Assembly: GCA_913056385.1 (NCBI GenBank)
Contig: CAJXND010000018.1
Coordinates: forward strand, 1-38,755
Direction: 5' to 3'
Origin: an uncultured Ectothiorhodospiraceae bacterium
GTDB lineage: Bacteria; Pseudomonadota; Gammaproteobacteria; Nitrococcales; Nitrococcaceae
DNA: 38,755 nucleotides
Below the pieces are notes generated by a model that had not been told where the DNA came from, did no database searches, and saw only the letters and a list, made by a program, of their open reading frames with translations. Made by a program: the position numbers and the translations under genes. Below, one piece after another: positions 26,178 to 34,895 of the stretch; the stretch's first letter is position 1, and each line of letters begins with the position of its first letter.

Positions 26178-27186
26178 AACGAAGGCGTTCGCCAGCCCGC
26201 CTGAAAAGTGCGGCGGCAAGCCCGCGGCCTTTCAAATGGTGACGCCCGAGAGATTCCGCCCATGATCCGAGACTCTCGGGGTCACCGAGCACGGCCAACC
26301 CACGCCCGCTACCACCAGCGACAAAATCGCCGAACACGTCAGACCCAATCCCCAATCGCTCTAATACCGGCGGTATATCCTCCGGCATAGCTGCGCCTTT
26401 GCCAGCGATAACCGCCCGACCACTCCAATCGATGAGCTCTAGGTATTCGAGCGAGGTCACTGGAAGCGGAGTCAACTCCTCGTCACCCTTGACCGTCCCA
26501 TTTGCCGGGAAATCCATCACCTTGGGACCTATCCCCACAAACGGCCGACCAGCCGCGGCAGAGAACCGTTGAGCCACAGAGGCGTACTGCGCATCTTCAG
26601 GGCGCTCGACCATCCCTGCCCTCAGAGGATTGAGGTCCACATAGGCCATAGCAGTCATCAATGCCCCTTCATCCAGCAATGCCTGACAGCGGTAGCGCCC
26701 TTGCCAAAAATGGCCACTCACCTGGTCTTCCCGATTCGCCCGACGAGCGATCGGTTCGTTCATGCAGCGCATGAACCAGGACAGGCTCATCAGGCGGGAT
26801 CGATACATCGCCACGATGAGCGCCATCGACGGATGCGACGCCATCCGATGGCCGGATTCCACAACCTCATGCATCCACGCAGGCCCTTTGAAAAGCATTA
26901 GCCAGCGCCTCAAGACTTCATGTGGCGTCCACGATCTGGCGGTTTGTTCATCTATATGCACTACCAAATGGTAGTGATTGGACATCACGGCGTAGGCGCA
27001 GACATCGACAGCGAAGACCTGAACGAGCCTTTCTAAGCGCTGACATATCCACCGTCGCCTATGCGAGTAATCCCTCCCCGTCAGCGGGTCATGACCGCAC
27101 AAAAACTCGCGCCTCACGCATCGAGATACGAGGTGATAACAAGGCGTTGCCTTGAGCGATATCTGATTGCGACGCGGTTGCCCCAT
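26125..27186 (-). CDS. REP-associated tyrosine transposase (RAYT), HUH/Y1 family
   Basis: 353 residues from the ATG at 27184-27186 ([31 protein letters not shown], the usual RAYT start); the open frame runs back to 27306, but those 40 residues do not look like the family. HUH motif: SNHYHLVVH. The probable nucleophile Tyr is in [12 protein letters not shown], a RAYT hallmark. [13 protein letters not shown] is also conserved. Enzymes of this group act on single-stranded DNA and are linked to short dispersed repeats. There are no partner genes, no target duplications and no obvious IS ends. Its 3' end overlaps the cbpA 3' end by 53 nt. It contains no exact copy of GGGACAGGCAC, but copies lie at 25606 and 27669 on either side. 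Confidence 0.88.
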   Translation of the reverse strand: MGQPRRNQISLKATPCYHLVSRCVRREFLCGHDPLTGRDYSHRRRWICQRLERLVQVFAVDVCAYAVMSNHYHLVVHIDEQTARSWTPHEVLRRWLMLFKGPAWMHEVVESGHRMASHPSMALIVAMYRSRLMSLSWFMRCMNEPIARRANREDQVSGHFWQGRYRCQALLDEGALMTAMAYVDLNPLRAGMVERPEDAQYASVAQRFSAAAGRPFVGIGPKVMDFPANGTVKGDEELTPLPVTSLEYLELIDWSGRAVIAGKGAAMPEDIPPVLERLGIGSDVFGDFVAGGSGRGLAVLGDPESLGSWAESLGRHHLKGRGLAAALFRRAGERLRFSSSKHVGRSRRSLPST

Positions 27187-27769
27187 CCCTGGATAACCTT
27201 CGGTGTTCAGTTCAATCTGTCGTAAATGCTTCAGGAACTGTGGTGGCAGCCGCCGGCGTCCCGGCGTGGCATCCATTCCTATGCCGGGTTGCCGGCGACT
27301 GGCCACGGACTCAGTCTCGGAAAAGTGCTCCTGAATTGCCAGTACCTAAGGGCCGGAACCGACAGGCGGTGGTCGTTTCAGGATCAACGGCTAATCAGGG
27401 GTGGCTCGCCTCACTCGCGACATCCGCCCAAGAGGGCCACGAGTCAATCCAATAGCGGGAAAGAGTAGTGTCCGAGCGATAAAGGCGACCAGCCGCCAGC
27501 CCAAGCGGTTTTTCAGCGTCCCTGCTGCCGTATCCGACGGGCCAGCGACTGGTCTAGGACAGAGTATCTCCAACCGCCACCGCGAAAACCATCCCCCATA
27601 TGCGGGGTATGGATGATGCTTGTCGCTCTTCGGCAAACGCCTTAACCTCTTACGGCAGGCAATATTTTGGGACAGGCACTCATGCGGGTAGGCATCCCTC
27701 GCGAGCGGATTCAGTACTCCCGCAGGTCTCACACCGGTCATCGACATGGCCATCACAGAGCGGACCTCC
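27187..27769. other. Non-coding stretch upstream of the RAYT gene
   Basis: About 580 bases between the divergent RAYT and pcm-like genes. It holds one GGGACAGGCAC copy (27669-27679) and a weak imperfect hairpin around 27591-27612. A minus-strand frame (27391 to about 27680) has no recognisable similarity and no good start; it could be a remnant. I see no clear promoter, REP palindrome or RNA gene here. Confidence 0.5.
27669..27679 (+). repeat. GGGACAGGCAC copy upstream of RAYT and pcm-like genes
   Basis: Intergenic, about 480 bases upstream of the RAYT start and 91 bases before the pcm-like ATG. Confidence 0.9.
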
Positions 27770-28432
27770 ATGACTGACGTGAATCTGGCTGACGCAAGGG
27801 AAAACATGATCGAGCAGCAATTGAGGACCTGGGAGGTTTTGAACGACCGCGTCCTCGATGTCCTTGAGAAGCTGCCACGGGAGTCCTTTACGCCGGCACA
27901 ATATTCAAAGCTTGCCTATGCAGACATGCAGGTACCTTTGGGGCACGGTGAGGTGATGCTCGAACCGAAAGTTGAGGGACGGCTCCTGCAGGCGCTGGAT
28001 CCACAGCCCAATGAGCGTGTTCTCGAAGTAGGCACTGGGTCCGGCTATGTCACGTGTTGTCTTGCCCATCTCGCATCTCATGTGACGAGTGTTGATATCT
28101 ACCCCGACTTCACGGCGCGCGCCGAGGACTCCATTCGTCACATGGGAGTGCGGAACACCCATCTTGAAGTGGGCGATGCAGCACTGGGCTGGGACGATAG
28201 TCGACGCTACGACGTCATCGCCGTAACGGGTTCATTACCCCAGCCGCACCAAGGATTCCATCGCAGCCTGGCCGAAGGCGGACGCCTATTCCTGATTCTG
28301 GGACAGCCACCAATCATGGAGGCGGTGCTCATCACCCGAGTTGGTGAGGATCAGTGGTCGAGCGAGAGCTTGTTCGACACAACAGCGCCGCCACTTCTGG
28401 GCTCGCCCATCACTCGAGAATTCTCTCTCTGA
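27770..28432 (+). CDS. Protein-L-isoaspartate O-methyltransferase family protein
   Basis: About 220 residues from the ATG at 27770; the ATG at 27746 is possible but family similarity begins at MTDVNLADARENMIEQQLRTW. The SAM-binding motif is VLEVGTGSGYVTCCLA, with SVDIYPDF and the PCMT-type RDYDVIAVTGSLP-like segment (RYDVIAVTGSLP). Family enzymes repair isoaspartyl residues. This branch, found next to rhodanese and tolC in gammaproteobacteria, may have another role. The LGQPPIMEA stretch is encoded by GGGACAGCCAC (28300-28310). Co-directional with the next two genes. Confidence 0.85.
   Translation: MTDVNLADARENMIEQQLRTWEVLNDRVLDVLEKLPRESFTPAQYSKLAYADMQVPLGHGEVMLEPKVEGRLLQALDPQPNERVLEVGTGSGYVTCCLAHLASHVTSVDIYPDFTARAEDSIRHMGVRNTHLEVGDAALGWDDSRRYDVIAVTGSLPQPHQGFHRSLAEGGRLFLILGQPPIMEAVLITRVGEDQWSSESLFDTTAPPLLGSPITREFSL
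28300..28310 (+). repeat. Sister motif GGGACAGCCAC in pcm-like gene
   Basis: Encodes LGQPP. Confidence 0.75.
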
Positions 28433-28456
28433 GACCGCTTCGGCGGCATTCCGCAT

Positions 28457-28780
28457 ATGCAGAGCTTGACGCCCCAGGAGCTCCACCAAAAGATTGAACA
28501 GGGACAGGCACAAATTATGGTCCTCGATGTACGGGAGCCATGGGAGGCTCACCTCGCCCGACTCGAGGGAAGCGTCCTTGCGCCCATGAGCACCCTCGGC
28601 ACCGGAGTCATGGCCGATTTGCCGGATGACAGAGATATTGTTGTCCTCTGTCATCACGGCGTTCGAAGTGCCATTGTGAGTCTGTGGCTTGAACAAAATG
28701 GCTTGGAACGAGTCTTTAATCTGAGTGGTGGGATCGACGAATGGTCCCTCACCGTCGATCCTAGCCTGCCCAGGTACTAA
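28457..28780 (+). CDS. Single-domain rhodanese
   Basis: 107 residues, cytoplasmic. LDVREPWEAHLARLEGSVLAPM and the active-site loop LCHHGVRSAIV (Cys about residue 70) identify a rhodanese; FNLSGGIDEWS near the end is standard. Position between a PCMT-like gene and tolC is a known gammaproteobacterial arrangement. GGGACAGGCAC (28501-28511) falls in codons for QGQAQ early in the protein. No good ribosome site is visible before the ATG at 28457. Confidence 0.9.
   Translation: MQSLTPQELHQKIEQGQAQIMVLDVREPWEAHLARLEGSVLAPMSTLGTGVMADLPDDRDIVVLCHHGVRSAIVSLWLEQNGLERVFNLSGGIDEWSLTVDPSLPRY
28501..28511 (+). repeat. GGGACAGGCAC copy in rhodanese gene
   Basis: Sense copy encoding QGQAQ just before the first beta-strand. 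Confidence 0.9.
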
Positions 28781-28795
28781 AGATAGGATTTGATA

Positions 28796-30139
28796 ATGCC
28801 TCGCCCGCACACAGTGATCATTGGCCTGGCGGTCTTTGCAATCGTTGCATTAGTGGCTGTCCCTCACCAGCAGGCGACAGCAGAGGACCTTCTGGACGTT
28901 TATGAGTTGGCGCTCACCAGTGATCCGCAGTTCCAGCAGGCTATCGCTGACCGTCAGGCTCTTGAGGAGGCACTCCCGCAGGCGAGGGCGGGACTCCGAC
29001 CGGACGTCTCTCTGACGTCGTCATTCAACGCCACTGACAACAACGGAGATCTGTCCGGCGTGCAAACGGATGGACAGTATCGACAGCTCACCTACGGTGT
29101 TTCCCTTTCGCAGCCCCTGTACAGGTACTCTCAAGCTCAGGCTGTTGACCGTGCAGACGCGCAGGTGCGCCAGGCCAAGGCTCAATTCGCATTCGCTGAA
29201 CAGGCACTCATCCTGAGGGTGTCGGAGAGATACTTCGATGTCCTGGACGCGAGGGAGGCGGTTGATGCCGCCGAAGCCAGTCTCGAGGCTATCGAACGTC
29301 AGCTCGAGCAGGCGGAGCAACGCTTCGAGGTGGGAGTCATCGCAAGGACGGATGTCGAGGAAGCCAGAGCGCGTGCCGATCTGGCCCGAGCTGAGCTGTT
29401 TCAGGCACGGGATGACCTCCAGAATCGCCGGGAAGAGCTTCGAGAACTGACCGACCAACCCCCCGGCGTATTGGAAGCCGTCAGAGCCGGAATCTCGCTG
29501 ACGGCACCCGAGCCGACCGACCTGACTTCGTGGAGAGAACAGGCGCAGCAGGAAAACCGACGGCTCGCCGCTGCACGCTTTGCAGCGGAGGCGGCCATGG
29601 AGGGCATCGACGTGGAGCGCGGCGTGCGTCGTCCCACGGTTGACTTTGTCGCCGGGTACGATGGCCTTGAGCAGTATGGGCGCCAGGGCCGTGACTCCAG
29701 TTCCGACGAACTGAGCGCAGGCGTGCAGCTCAATCTTCCGCTCTACAGGGGCGGAGGTATCTCGTCGAATATCCGCGAGGCACAATTCCGCTACACCGAG
29801 GCGAGAGAGGCACTGGAGGAAACGCGGCGCACGGTCACGCGCGACGCGGCAAACGCCTACCGAGGGGTATTGACGGCACTCGAGCGAGTCCAGGCGTTGG
29901 ATCAGGCCAGAGTATCTACCCGATCAGCCCTGGAGGCGACCCAGGCCGGCTTCGACGTCGGCACACGAACCATCGTTGATGTCCTGAACGCCCAGCGCGA
30001 GGTGTTCAATGCAGAGCGCGACTACCAGCAAGCCCGGAACGCATATCTTCTGAACACGCTCAGGCTGCAGCAAGCAGCCGGAACGCTCTCGAAGGAGGAC
30101 ATTGACCGAGTCAATGCATTGCTCGAGAAGGGGTCGTAA
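28796..30139 (+). CDS. tolC: TolC-family outer-membrane efflux channel
   Basis: 447 residues from the ATG at 28796 (AGGA at 28785-28788); the TTG six bases earlier is rejected. A signal peptide (IIGLAVFAIVALVAVPHQQATA) is followed by the duplicated TolC repeat: DLLDVYELALTSDPQFQQA at the start, long heptad-type helices about 130-230 and 320-430, VSLSQPLYRYSQA and VQLNLPLYRGGGISSNIREA beta-strand segments, and VDVLNAQREVFNAERDYQQARNAYLLN at the end. It forms the outer-membrane duct for tripartite exporters and could serve the yhiI-rbbA-yhhJ exporter in this window, though that is inference. It ends 3 nt from the convergent waaA gene. Confidence 0.95.
   Translation: MPRPHTVIIGLAVFAIVALVAVPHQQATAEDLLDVYELALTSDPQFQQAIADRQALEEALPQARAGLRPDVSLTSSFNATDNNGDLSGVQTDGQYRQLTYGVSLSQPLYRYSQAQAVDRADAQVRQAKAQFAFAEQALILRVSERYFDVLDAREAVDAAEASLEAIERQLEQAEQRFEVGVIARTDVEEARARADLARAELFQARDDLQNRREELRELTDQPPGVLEAVRAGISLTAPEPTDLTSWREQAQQENRRLAAARFAAEAAMEGIDVERGVRRPTVDFVAGYDGLEQYGRQGRDSSSDELSAGVQLNLPLYRGGGISSNIREAQFRYTEAREALEETRRTVTRDAANAYRGVLTALERVQALDQARVSTRSALEATQAGFDVGTRTIVDVLNAQREVFNAERDYQQARNAYLLNTLRLQQAAGTLSKEDIDRVNALLEKGS
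28853..28863 (-). repeat. Sister motif GGGACAGCCAC, antisense in tolC signal peptide
   Basis: Read as VAVPH at the end of the signal peptide region. Confidence 0.75.
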
Positions 30140-30142
30140 GGC

Positions 30143-31483
30143 TCAACGCGTTTTCTGGCTATCTGATACGACAGTCAGAAAACGCTGATCCGCGAAAATA
30201 GTCCCTTGAAGAGCGCCCATCGTGCGCTCCGTTGCCCCTCCGTGCTCCTCCACAAGTCGCCTCGCGTTTTCTCCTACCTCCGCAAGATGGTGGCTGTCCC
30301 GAAATAATGACATGAGCGCGTCAGAGAGCTCGGTCGCGCTATGCACCCGAATACGCCCACCACACTCCCCCAAAAAGCCGTCGATCTGACGGAAATTGGT
30401 GACATCCGGTCCCATCAAAATCGGTTTGGCCAAGGACGCCGGCTCGAGAGGATTATGTCCACCGACCGGTGTGAGCGTGCCACCGACGAACGCGATATCA
30501 GCGGCGGACAGAAACCGGATCATCTCTCCGTATGTATCGGCAATGACTACGCTCGTTACGGGAGCTAGCGGTTCGTCATCATGCAGTTCCGAAGCTATCA
30601 GAAGGTGCCTGTCCCGAACCGAGCGTTCGCTATCATGCGCGTGCGCCTCAGTAGCAGGCCACATGAACTGCCCAGGATGTCTCGGCACTGCGATGAGGAG
30701 TGCATTCGGGTAGCGCGCGCGCAGTAACTCGTGGGCCTCTCTCACTATCGGCGCCTCCGCCTGCCTCAGGCTCGCCGCCACCCAGACCGGTCGATCGCGA
30801 CCGATCTGCGACCGCAGGACCCGTCCCAGTCGGATCTGGTGATCGTTGATGGATTGATCGAACTTGAGATTGCCCGTGACGTGTATCCGCTGATGAGGGA
30901 CACCCATTTTTCTGTACCGCTCCCCGTCGGCCTCGGTTTGCGCGGCAATGCAGGCAACCCCCTCCAGGCATTGGCTCATCAGGCGTCCGAATCGCGCATA
31001 TCGCCGGAAACTGGTCTGGCTGAGACGGGCATTCACGAGGGCGACGGGGATGTTTCTTCTAGCGAGGGCGATCAGTCGATTGGGCCATAGTTCCAGCTCG
31101 ACGAATAAGACGGCAGAGGGCCGGAGCTTATCGAGGAACCGCTCAATCGCATCCGGGACATCCAGCGGAGGGAATCTCACCACAATATCGGCGCCATAAC
31201 GATCCTCGGCGGTCTGACGGCCCGTCGGTGTGTTCGTCGTGATAAAAAGTGGCAGATGCTCCTCTCGCAGCCGATCGATCAGAGGCTGAGCAGCCCGGAC
31301 CTCACCCACCGAAGCCGCATGAATCCAGATGGATCCTTGAGTAACCGAACGATAATCACCCCGCCCCCATCGCTCTCCGACGCCACGTCGGTAGGCTGGA
31401 TCCTTTCGCCCGAGCCACGACAGATAAGCATGTACAAGCGGCCGCAAAAGCCGAGATAACAGTTGGTAGGAAGTGACCGTCAT
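30143..31483 (-). CDS. waaA: 3-deoxy-D-manno-octulosonic acid (KDO) transferase
   Basis: 446 residues. An N-terminal membrane-associated segment precedes GSIWIHAASVGEVRAAQPLI with the catalytic Glu, then LFITTNTPTGRQTAEDRYG, LFVELELWPNRL, and in the C-terminal half GNLKFDQ, VGGTLTPVGGHNPLEPASLAKPILMGP. It adds KDO to lipid IV-A at the cytoplasmic face of the inner membrane. Start overlaps the upstream GT9 stop by ATGA (31480-31483). Two motif copies lie within it: GGGACAGGCAC (30605-30615, sense, RDRH) and GGGACAGCCAC (30290-30300, RDSH). Confidence 0.95.
   Translation of the reverse strand: MTVTSYQLLSRLLRPLVHAYLSWLGRKDPAYRRGVGERWGRGDYRSVTQGSIWIHAASVGEVRAAQPLIDRLREEHLPLFITTNTPTGRQTAEDRYGADIVVRFPPLDVPDAIERFLDKLRPSAVLFVELELWPNRLIALARRNIPVALVNARLSQTSFRRYARFGRLMSQCLEGVACIAAQTEADGERYRKMGVPHQRIHVTGNLKFDQSINDHQIRLGRVLRSQIGRDRPVWVAASLRQAEAPIVREAHELLRARYPNALLIAVPRHPGQFMWPATEAHAHDSERSVRDRHLLIASELHDDEPLAPVTSVVIADTYGEMIRFLSAADIAFVGGTLTPVGGHNPLEPASLAKPILMGPDVTNFRQIDGFLGECGGRIRVHSATELSDALMSLFRDSHHLAEVGENARRLVEEHGGATERTMGALQGTIFADQRFLTVVSDSQKTR
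30290..30300 (-). repeat. Sister motif GGGACAGCCAC in waaA
   Basis: Sense copy encoding RDSH. Confidence 0.75.
30605..30615 (-). repeat. GGGACAGGCAC copy in waaA
   Basis: Sense copy encoding RDRH. Confidence 0.9.
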
Positions 31484-32646
31484 ACGACCAACCGGTCCTC
31501 AACCGGCGTGGACATCAACTCATCCAGCTTTGCGATTACAGCCGCTGGTTTGATCAACTCCATGGCATGAGGATCCCTCACCCGTTTACCCCAATGGACA
31601 TCATCCACCCCTCGGTTCAATGACTCCCGAACCGCCTGCGGATAGGCATTAACCACCCATCGCATGCCAAGCACCGGGCCCGTCCGCTCCGGATTGGAGG
31701 TCGCATAGAGACCAATCGCTGGAATTCCAGCGGCGACCGCCATATGCAAAGGACCCGAGTCCGGCGCGAGCACGGCCGTTGCCCTCTGCATGAGCGCAAA
31801 CAGTGTCTTGAGATCCGTCCGTCCAATCAGGTTCAGGATCGGGACAGGCACTTTCTGACCGCGCATGTTCTCGCTGGATTGATGATGCAGCGCGCCTGTT
31901 ATCCGCTCTCCATAATCTCGCTCGACCTCGCTTTTGCCGCCGGTCAGGATGATTCGCAGTCCGTGTACCGATGCCGCATACCGAGCAACCTCCGCATAGT
32001 AGTCCGGAGACCAGTTTCTGAAGTTCCGGAAACGATCACTGCTGCATGGGCTGATCAGCAAGATGTTAGGAGCCGTTGTCATATCGTCACCGGCACCTGA
32101 CGCTCCCGGACCAAGTTCCGTCAGCCAATGCTCCGCTCGTTCTCTTGAGCGAGTGGGAACCGGGATGCCCCAACGCAGATGACGCTCCTGAACACCGAGC
32201 GCCTCGCAGAAACCGAAAAAGCCATCGATGACATGGCCGGGCGGAGTGCTCGGAATGCGTTGATTAATGAATAGGCCATGCCCATCCCTCGAGCGTGACC
32301 TATCGAATCCGATACGTACCGGTGCCTTGACCACCCGCGATGCCAGCCCTGCACGAAGCGCTACCTGCATGAGCAACAAAGTGTCAAAAGATCGACCGGA
32401 CAGTTTGTGGCGAAGGGTGCCTGTCCCGGATTGTTTGTCGTGAGTGATAACCTCTACACCGTCAAGATCACCGAGCAGGGCGGCCTCGGTCTGGCCCATG
32501 ATCCAGGTAAGCCGCGTCTCTGGCAGATGCTGCTGAAGAGTGCGAACAATGGGAACCATGTTGCAGCAATCACCAATCGCCGAGAGACGGAACAGGCACA
32601 GTCGATGTGGTGCATTGGCACTCACGGGTGATTGTTGATGGTGCAT
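31480..32646 (-). CDS. Glycosyltransferase family 9 (heptosyltransferase-like)
   Basis: 388 residues. LCLFRLSAIGDCCNMVPIVRTLQQ at the N-terminus and LAPDSGPLHMAVAAGIPAIGLYATSNPERTGP near the C-terminus are GT9 hallmarks. NILLISPCSSDRFRNFRNWSPDYYAEVARY is in the middle. It most likely adds heptose to the LPS inner core, acting in sequence with WaaF; heptosyltransferase I is the natural guess but III/IV types are possible. Its ATG (32644-32646) lies inside the 5' end of divergent kdkA; a GTG at residue 8 would reduce this overlap. It contains GGGACAGGCAC at 32417 (sense, GTGT) and at 31841 (antisense, VPVP). Confidence 0.88.
   Translation of the reverse strand: MHHQQSPVSANAPHRLCLFRLSAIGDCCNMVPIVRTLQQHLPETRLTWIMGQTEAALLGDLDGVEVITHDKQSGTGTLRHKLSGRSFDTLLLMQVALRAGLASRVVKAPVRIGFDRSRSRDGHGLFINQRIPSTPPGHVIDGFFGFCEALGVQERHLRWGIPVPTRSRERAEHWLTELGPGASGAGDDMTTAPNILLISPCSSDRFRNFRNWSPDYYAEVARYAASVHGLRIILTGGKSEVERDYGERITGALHHQSSENMRGQKVPVPILNLIGRTDLKTLFALMQRATAVLAPDSGPLHMAVAAGIPAIGLYATSNPERTGPVLGMRWVVNAYPQAVRESLNRGVDDVHWGKRVRDPHAMELIKPAAVIAKLDELMSTPVEDRLVV
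31841..31851 (+). repeat. GGGACAGGCAC copy, antisense in GT9 gene
   Basis: Read as KVPVPI in the protein. One of only two antisense copies inside genes. Confidence 0.9.
32417..32427 (-). repeat. GGGACAGGCAC copy in GT9 gene
   Basis: Sense copy encoding GTGT. A one-mismatch copy (GGAACAGGCAC) lies on the plus strand at 32589-32599 in the same gene. Confidence 0.9.
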
Positions 32647-33375
32647 TTGGATGTCCGCGCTCTAGATCGAACTTACTTTATCAGCCCGCCGATCACCTCG
32701 TCGCACGAGGCGTCTCCCAACCTTTTCAACCTGCAATGGCTCGAAGAGCAGGAGCTGATCGAGGGAACGGCGACAGGCCGAGCTACCGCCTGGTTCATCC
32801 GTTTTCATGACGAGAACCTGGTGCTTCGCCATTACCGCAGAGGCGGCCTGCCAGCGAGGTTCAGCGAGGATCGGTTCCTCTGGACCGGGCTAAAAAAGAG
32901 CCGCCCATGGCAAGAGCTGGCAGTCCTTTCACAACTGCATGCTCTCGGCCTTCCCGTGCCTACCCCCATCTCCGGCCGTATCCAGAGGACAGCCGCCAGC
33001 TACACTGCGGACATCATCACGAGGCGCATACCCGGGGCTCGTTCGCTGGCGGATTTCATTTTCGAAGGCAATTTTCGGGACACCCACGATCCGACAGCTC
33101 TCGACCAGGTGTGGTGTGAAACGGGGCGCGTGATCCGGAAGTTCCACTCGATCGGTGCGCATCATGCTGACCTGAATGTCCGCAATATCCTGATCGACGC
33201 CCAATGCAAGGTCTGGTTGATTGACTGGGACCGTGGCAGGTTGAATGCAGGCGGCGCGATGCAACGTCGAAGCCTGGCAAGACTTCGCCGTTCCCTATCC
33301 CGGGAGGCAGGTTTGGAAAAAATGGCTCGGCATGGCTGGCCTCTGTTGATGAATGCTTATTCCGAGCGCCTCTGA
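32638..33375 (+). CDS. kdkA: KDO kinase
   Basis: 245 residues from the ATG at 32638; a TTG two codons earlier is possible. Kinase-like fold: [31 protein letters not shown], then catalytic [15 protein letters not shown] and metal-binding LIDWDRGRL. It phosphorylates KDO at position 4 on the lipid A precursor. The 3' end overlaps hldE by 19 nt (convergent). The start overlaps the divergent GT9 gene by 9 nt, leaving no intergenic space for either promoter. Confidence 0.92.
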   Translation: MVHLDVRALDRTYFISPPITSSHEASPNLFNLQWLEEQELIEGTATGRATAWFIRFHDENLVLRHYRRGGLPARFSEDRFLWTGLKKSRPWQELAVLSQLHALGLPVPTPISGRIQRTAASYTADIITRRIPGARSLADFIFEGNFRDTHDPTALDQVWCETGRVIRKFHSIGAHHADLNVRNILIDAQCKVWLIDWDRGRLNAGGAMQRRSLARLRRSLSREAGLEKMARHGWPLLMNAYSERL

Positions 33376-34796
33376 ATTCGATCGATGATCGCACTCGTTG
33401 ACTCACCCTCGACGAAATCCAGGACACGCACTTCACCGCCAGCCGCCGTGACAGCTTCATATCCGGCGATCTGGTCGGCTGCGTAGTCACCGCCCTTGAC
33501 CAGCACGTCCGGCAGAATCTCACCAATCAGCGCCACCGGCGTATCTTGGGAGAAGGAAATGACCCAATCGACGGCGTTCAAAGCGGCGAGCACCGACATC
33601 CGCTGCGCCAGCGGCATTACAGGGCGCCCCTCGCCCTTGAGCCTCTGCACCGAATCATCGTCATTGACTGCCACAACCAGGCGATCGCCAAGCCGTCTTG
33701 CCTGTTCCAGATAATGGACATGACCGGCATGGAGCAGATCGAAGCAACCATTGGTCATCACGACCTTTTCCCCGCGTTTGCGAAGTGGCTCCAGGATAGC
33801 TCGGAGCGTCCCGGGATCGAGAATCTCGCGGTTGCCATGCAGGACGCCAGCCGCCGCCTCCAGTTCCGGGACAGTCACTGATGCGGTACCGACTTTTGCC
33901 ACCACCAGGGAGGCTGCGAGGTTCGCGAGCGAGGTGGCACGCCGAAAATCCGCCCCGGCCGCAAGCGCAGCGGCGAGAAGCGCGATCACTGTGTCTCCAG
34001 CACCCGTGACGTCAAAAACCTCGCGCGCATGCGCTGGCAGATGAAACGGGGTTTGGCCACGACACAGCAAACTCATGCCCTCCTCGCCACGGGTGATCAA
34101 CATCCCGGCGAGCGCCAATTGCTCAACCGCCTGATCCGCCAGCTGCTCCAGAGGGTGGCTGTCCCAATTACCAGTGCCATGCTGTGCCTGATATTGCCGG
34201 AACTCGGCGAGATTGGGCGTCAGCAGGGTCGCTCCTGAATAGCGATGCCAATCCGTTCCCTTTGGGTCCACCAGAATTGGGACACCCACTCTGCGTGCCT
34301 GTCCAATAAGATCCTCAACGCCACACAGCGTCCCTTTGGCGTAATCCGAGATCACCACCACGTCGGCGTCATGCAGGGCTTCTTCAAATCGTTCCGCAAG
34401 ACCGGTCGTCTCGGAGGGGGTGAACGGTCGCTCGAAATCGAGTCTCATCAGCTGCTGGCGCTGGCTGATGACGCGAAGCTTGCAAATCGTTGGGTGAGTG
34501 TCGAGCCGCTGGAGCAGTGGTTCCACCCCTGCTGAGCGAAGCCGTGACTCAAGCAGCCGGCCATGATCATCGTTCCCTATCAGCCCGATAACCCTGACCT
34601 TCGCGCCGAGTGTGCCGAGGTTCATCGCAACATTGGCGGCGCCACCGGGACGTAGATCCTCTTCATCAACGCGCAGGACCGGCACCGGTGCCTCGGGAGA
34701 TATGCGACCGGTTGGCCCGTGCCAGTAGCGATCTAGCATGACATCACCGACCACGAGCACTCGGGCGGCACCAAAATCCGGAACTTCAAGCTGCAT
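33357..34796 (-). CDS. hldE: Bifunctional heptose-7-phosphate kinase / heptose-1-phosphate adenylyltransferase
   Basis: 479 residues. N-terminal PfkB-type kinase (about 1-320): [62 protein letters not shown]-terminal cytidylyltransferase-like domain (about 340-479): [39 protein letters not shown]. It makes ADP-D-glycero-manno-heptose precursors for WaaF and the GT9 enzyme in this cluster. GAGGA five bases before the ATG supports the start. It carries GGGACAGCCAC (34155), GGGACACCCAC (34279), GGGACAGTCAC (33868) and a one-mismatch motif copy at 34295-34305. Confidence 0.96.
   Translation of the reverse strand: MQLEVPDFGAARVLVVGDVMLDRYWHGPTGRISPEAPVPVLRVDEEDLRPGGAANVAMNLGTLGAKVRVIGLIGNDDHGRLLESRLRSAGVEPLLQRLDTHPTICKLRVISQRQQLMRLDFERPFTPSETTGLAERFEEALHDADVVVISDYAKGTLCGVEDLIGQARRVGVPILVDPKGTDWHRYSGATLLTPNLAEFRQYQAQHGTGNWDSHPLEQLADQAVEQLALAGMLITRGEEGMSLLCRGQTPFHLPAHAREVFDVTGAGDTVIALLAAALAAGADFRRATSLANLAASLVVAKVGTASVTVPELEAAAGVLHGNREILDPGTLRAILEPLRKRGEKVVMTNGCFDLLHAGHVHYLEQARRLGDRLVVAVNDDDSVQRLKGEGRPVMPLAQRMSVLAALNAVDWVISFSQDTPVALIGEILPDVLVKGGDYAADQIAGYEAVTAAGGEVRVLDFVEGESTSAIIDRIQRRSE
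34155..34165 (-). repeat. Sister motif GGGACAGCCAC in hldE
   Basis: Sense copy encoding WDSH. Close to two other variants in the same gene (34279 and 34295). Confidence 0.75.
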
Positions 34797-34895
34797 CGAG
34801 GTCCTCGAGACGGTAAATTATGAGAACGATCAATCAGATTCTAGCAGCCACCATCACCAACGACGCCCTCACTCTGACAGAGAGCCTCAGCTAAC

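Noticed and set aside
27391-27807. 138-codon minus-strand frame upstream of the RAYT gene
   Set aside because: Overlaps the start of the pcm-like gene, has no ribosome site and no similarity I recognise. Left as unassigned sequence.
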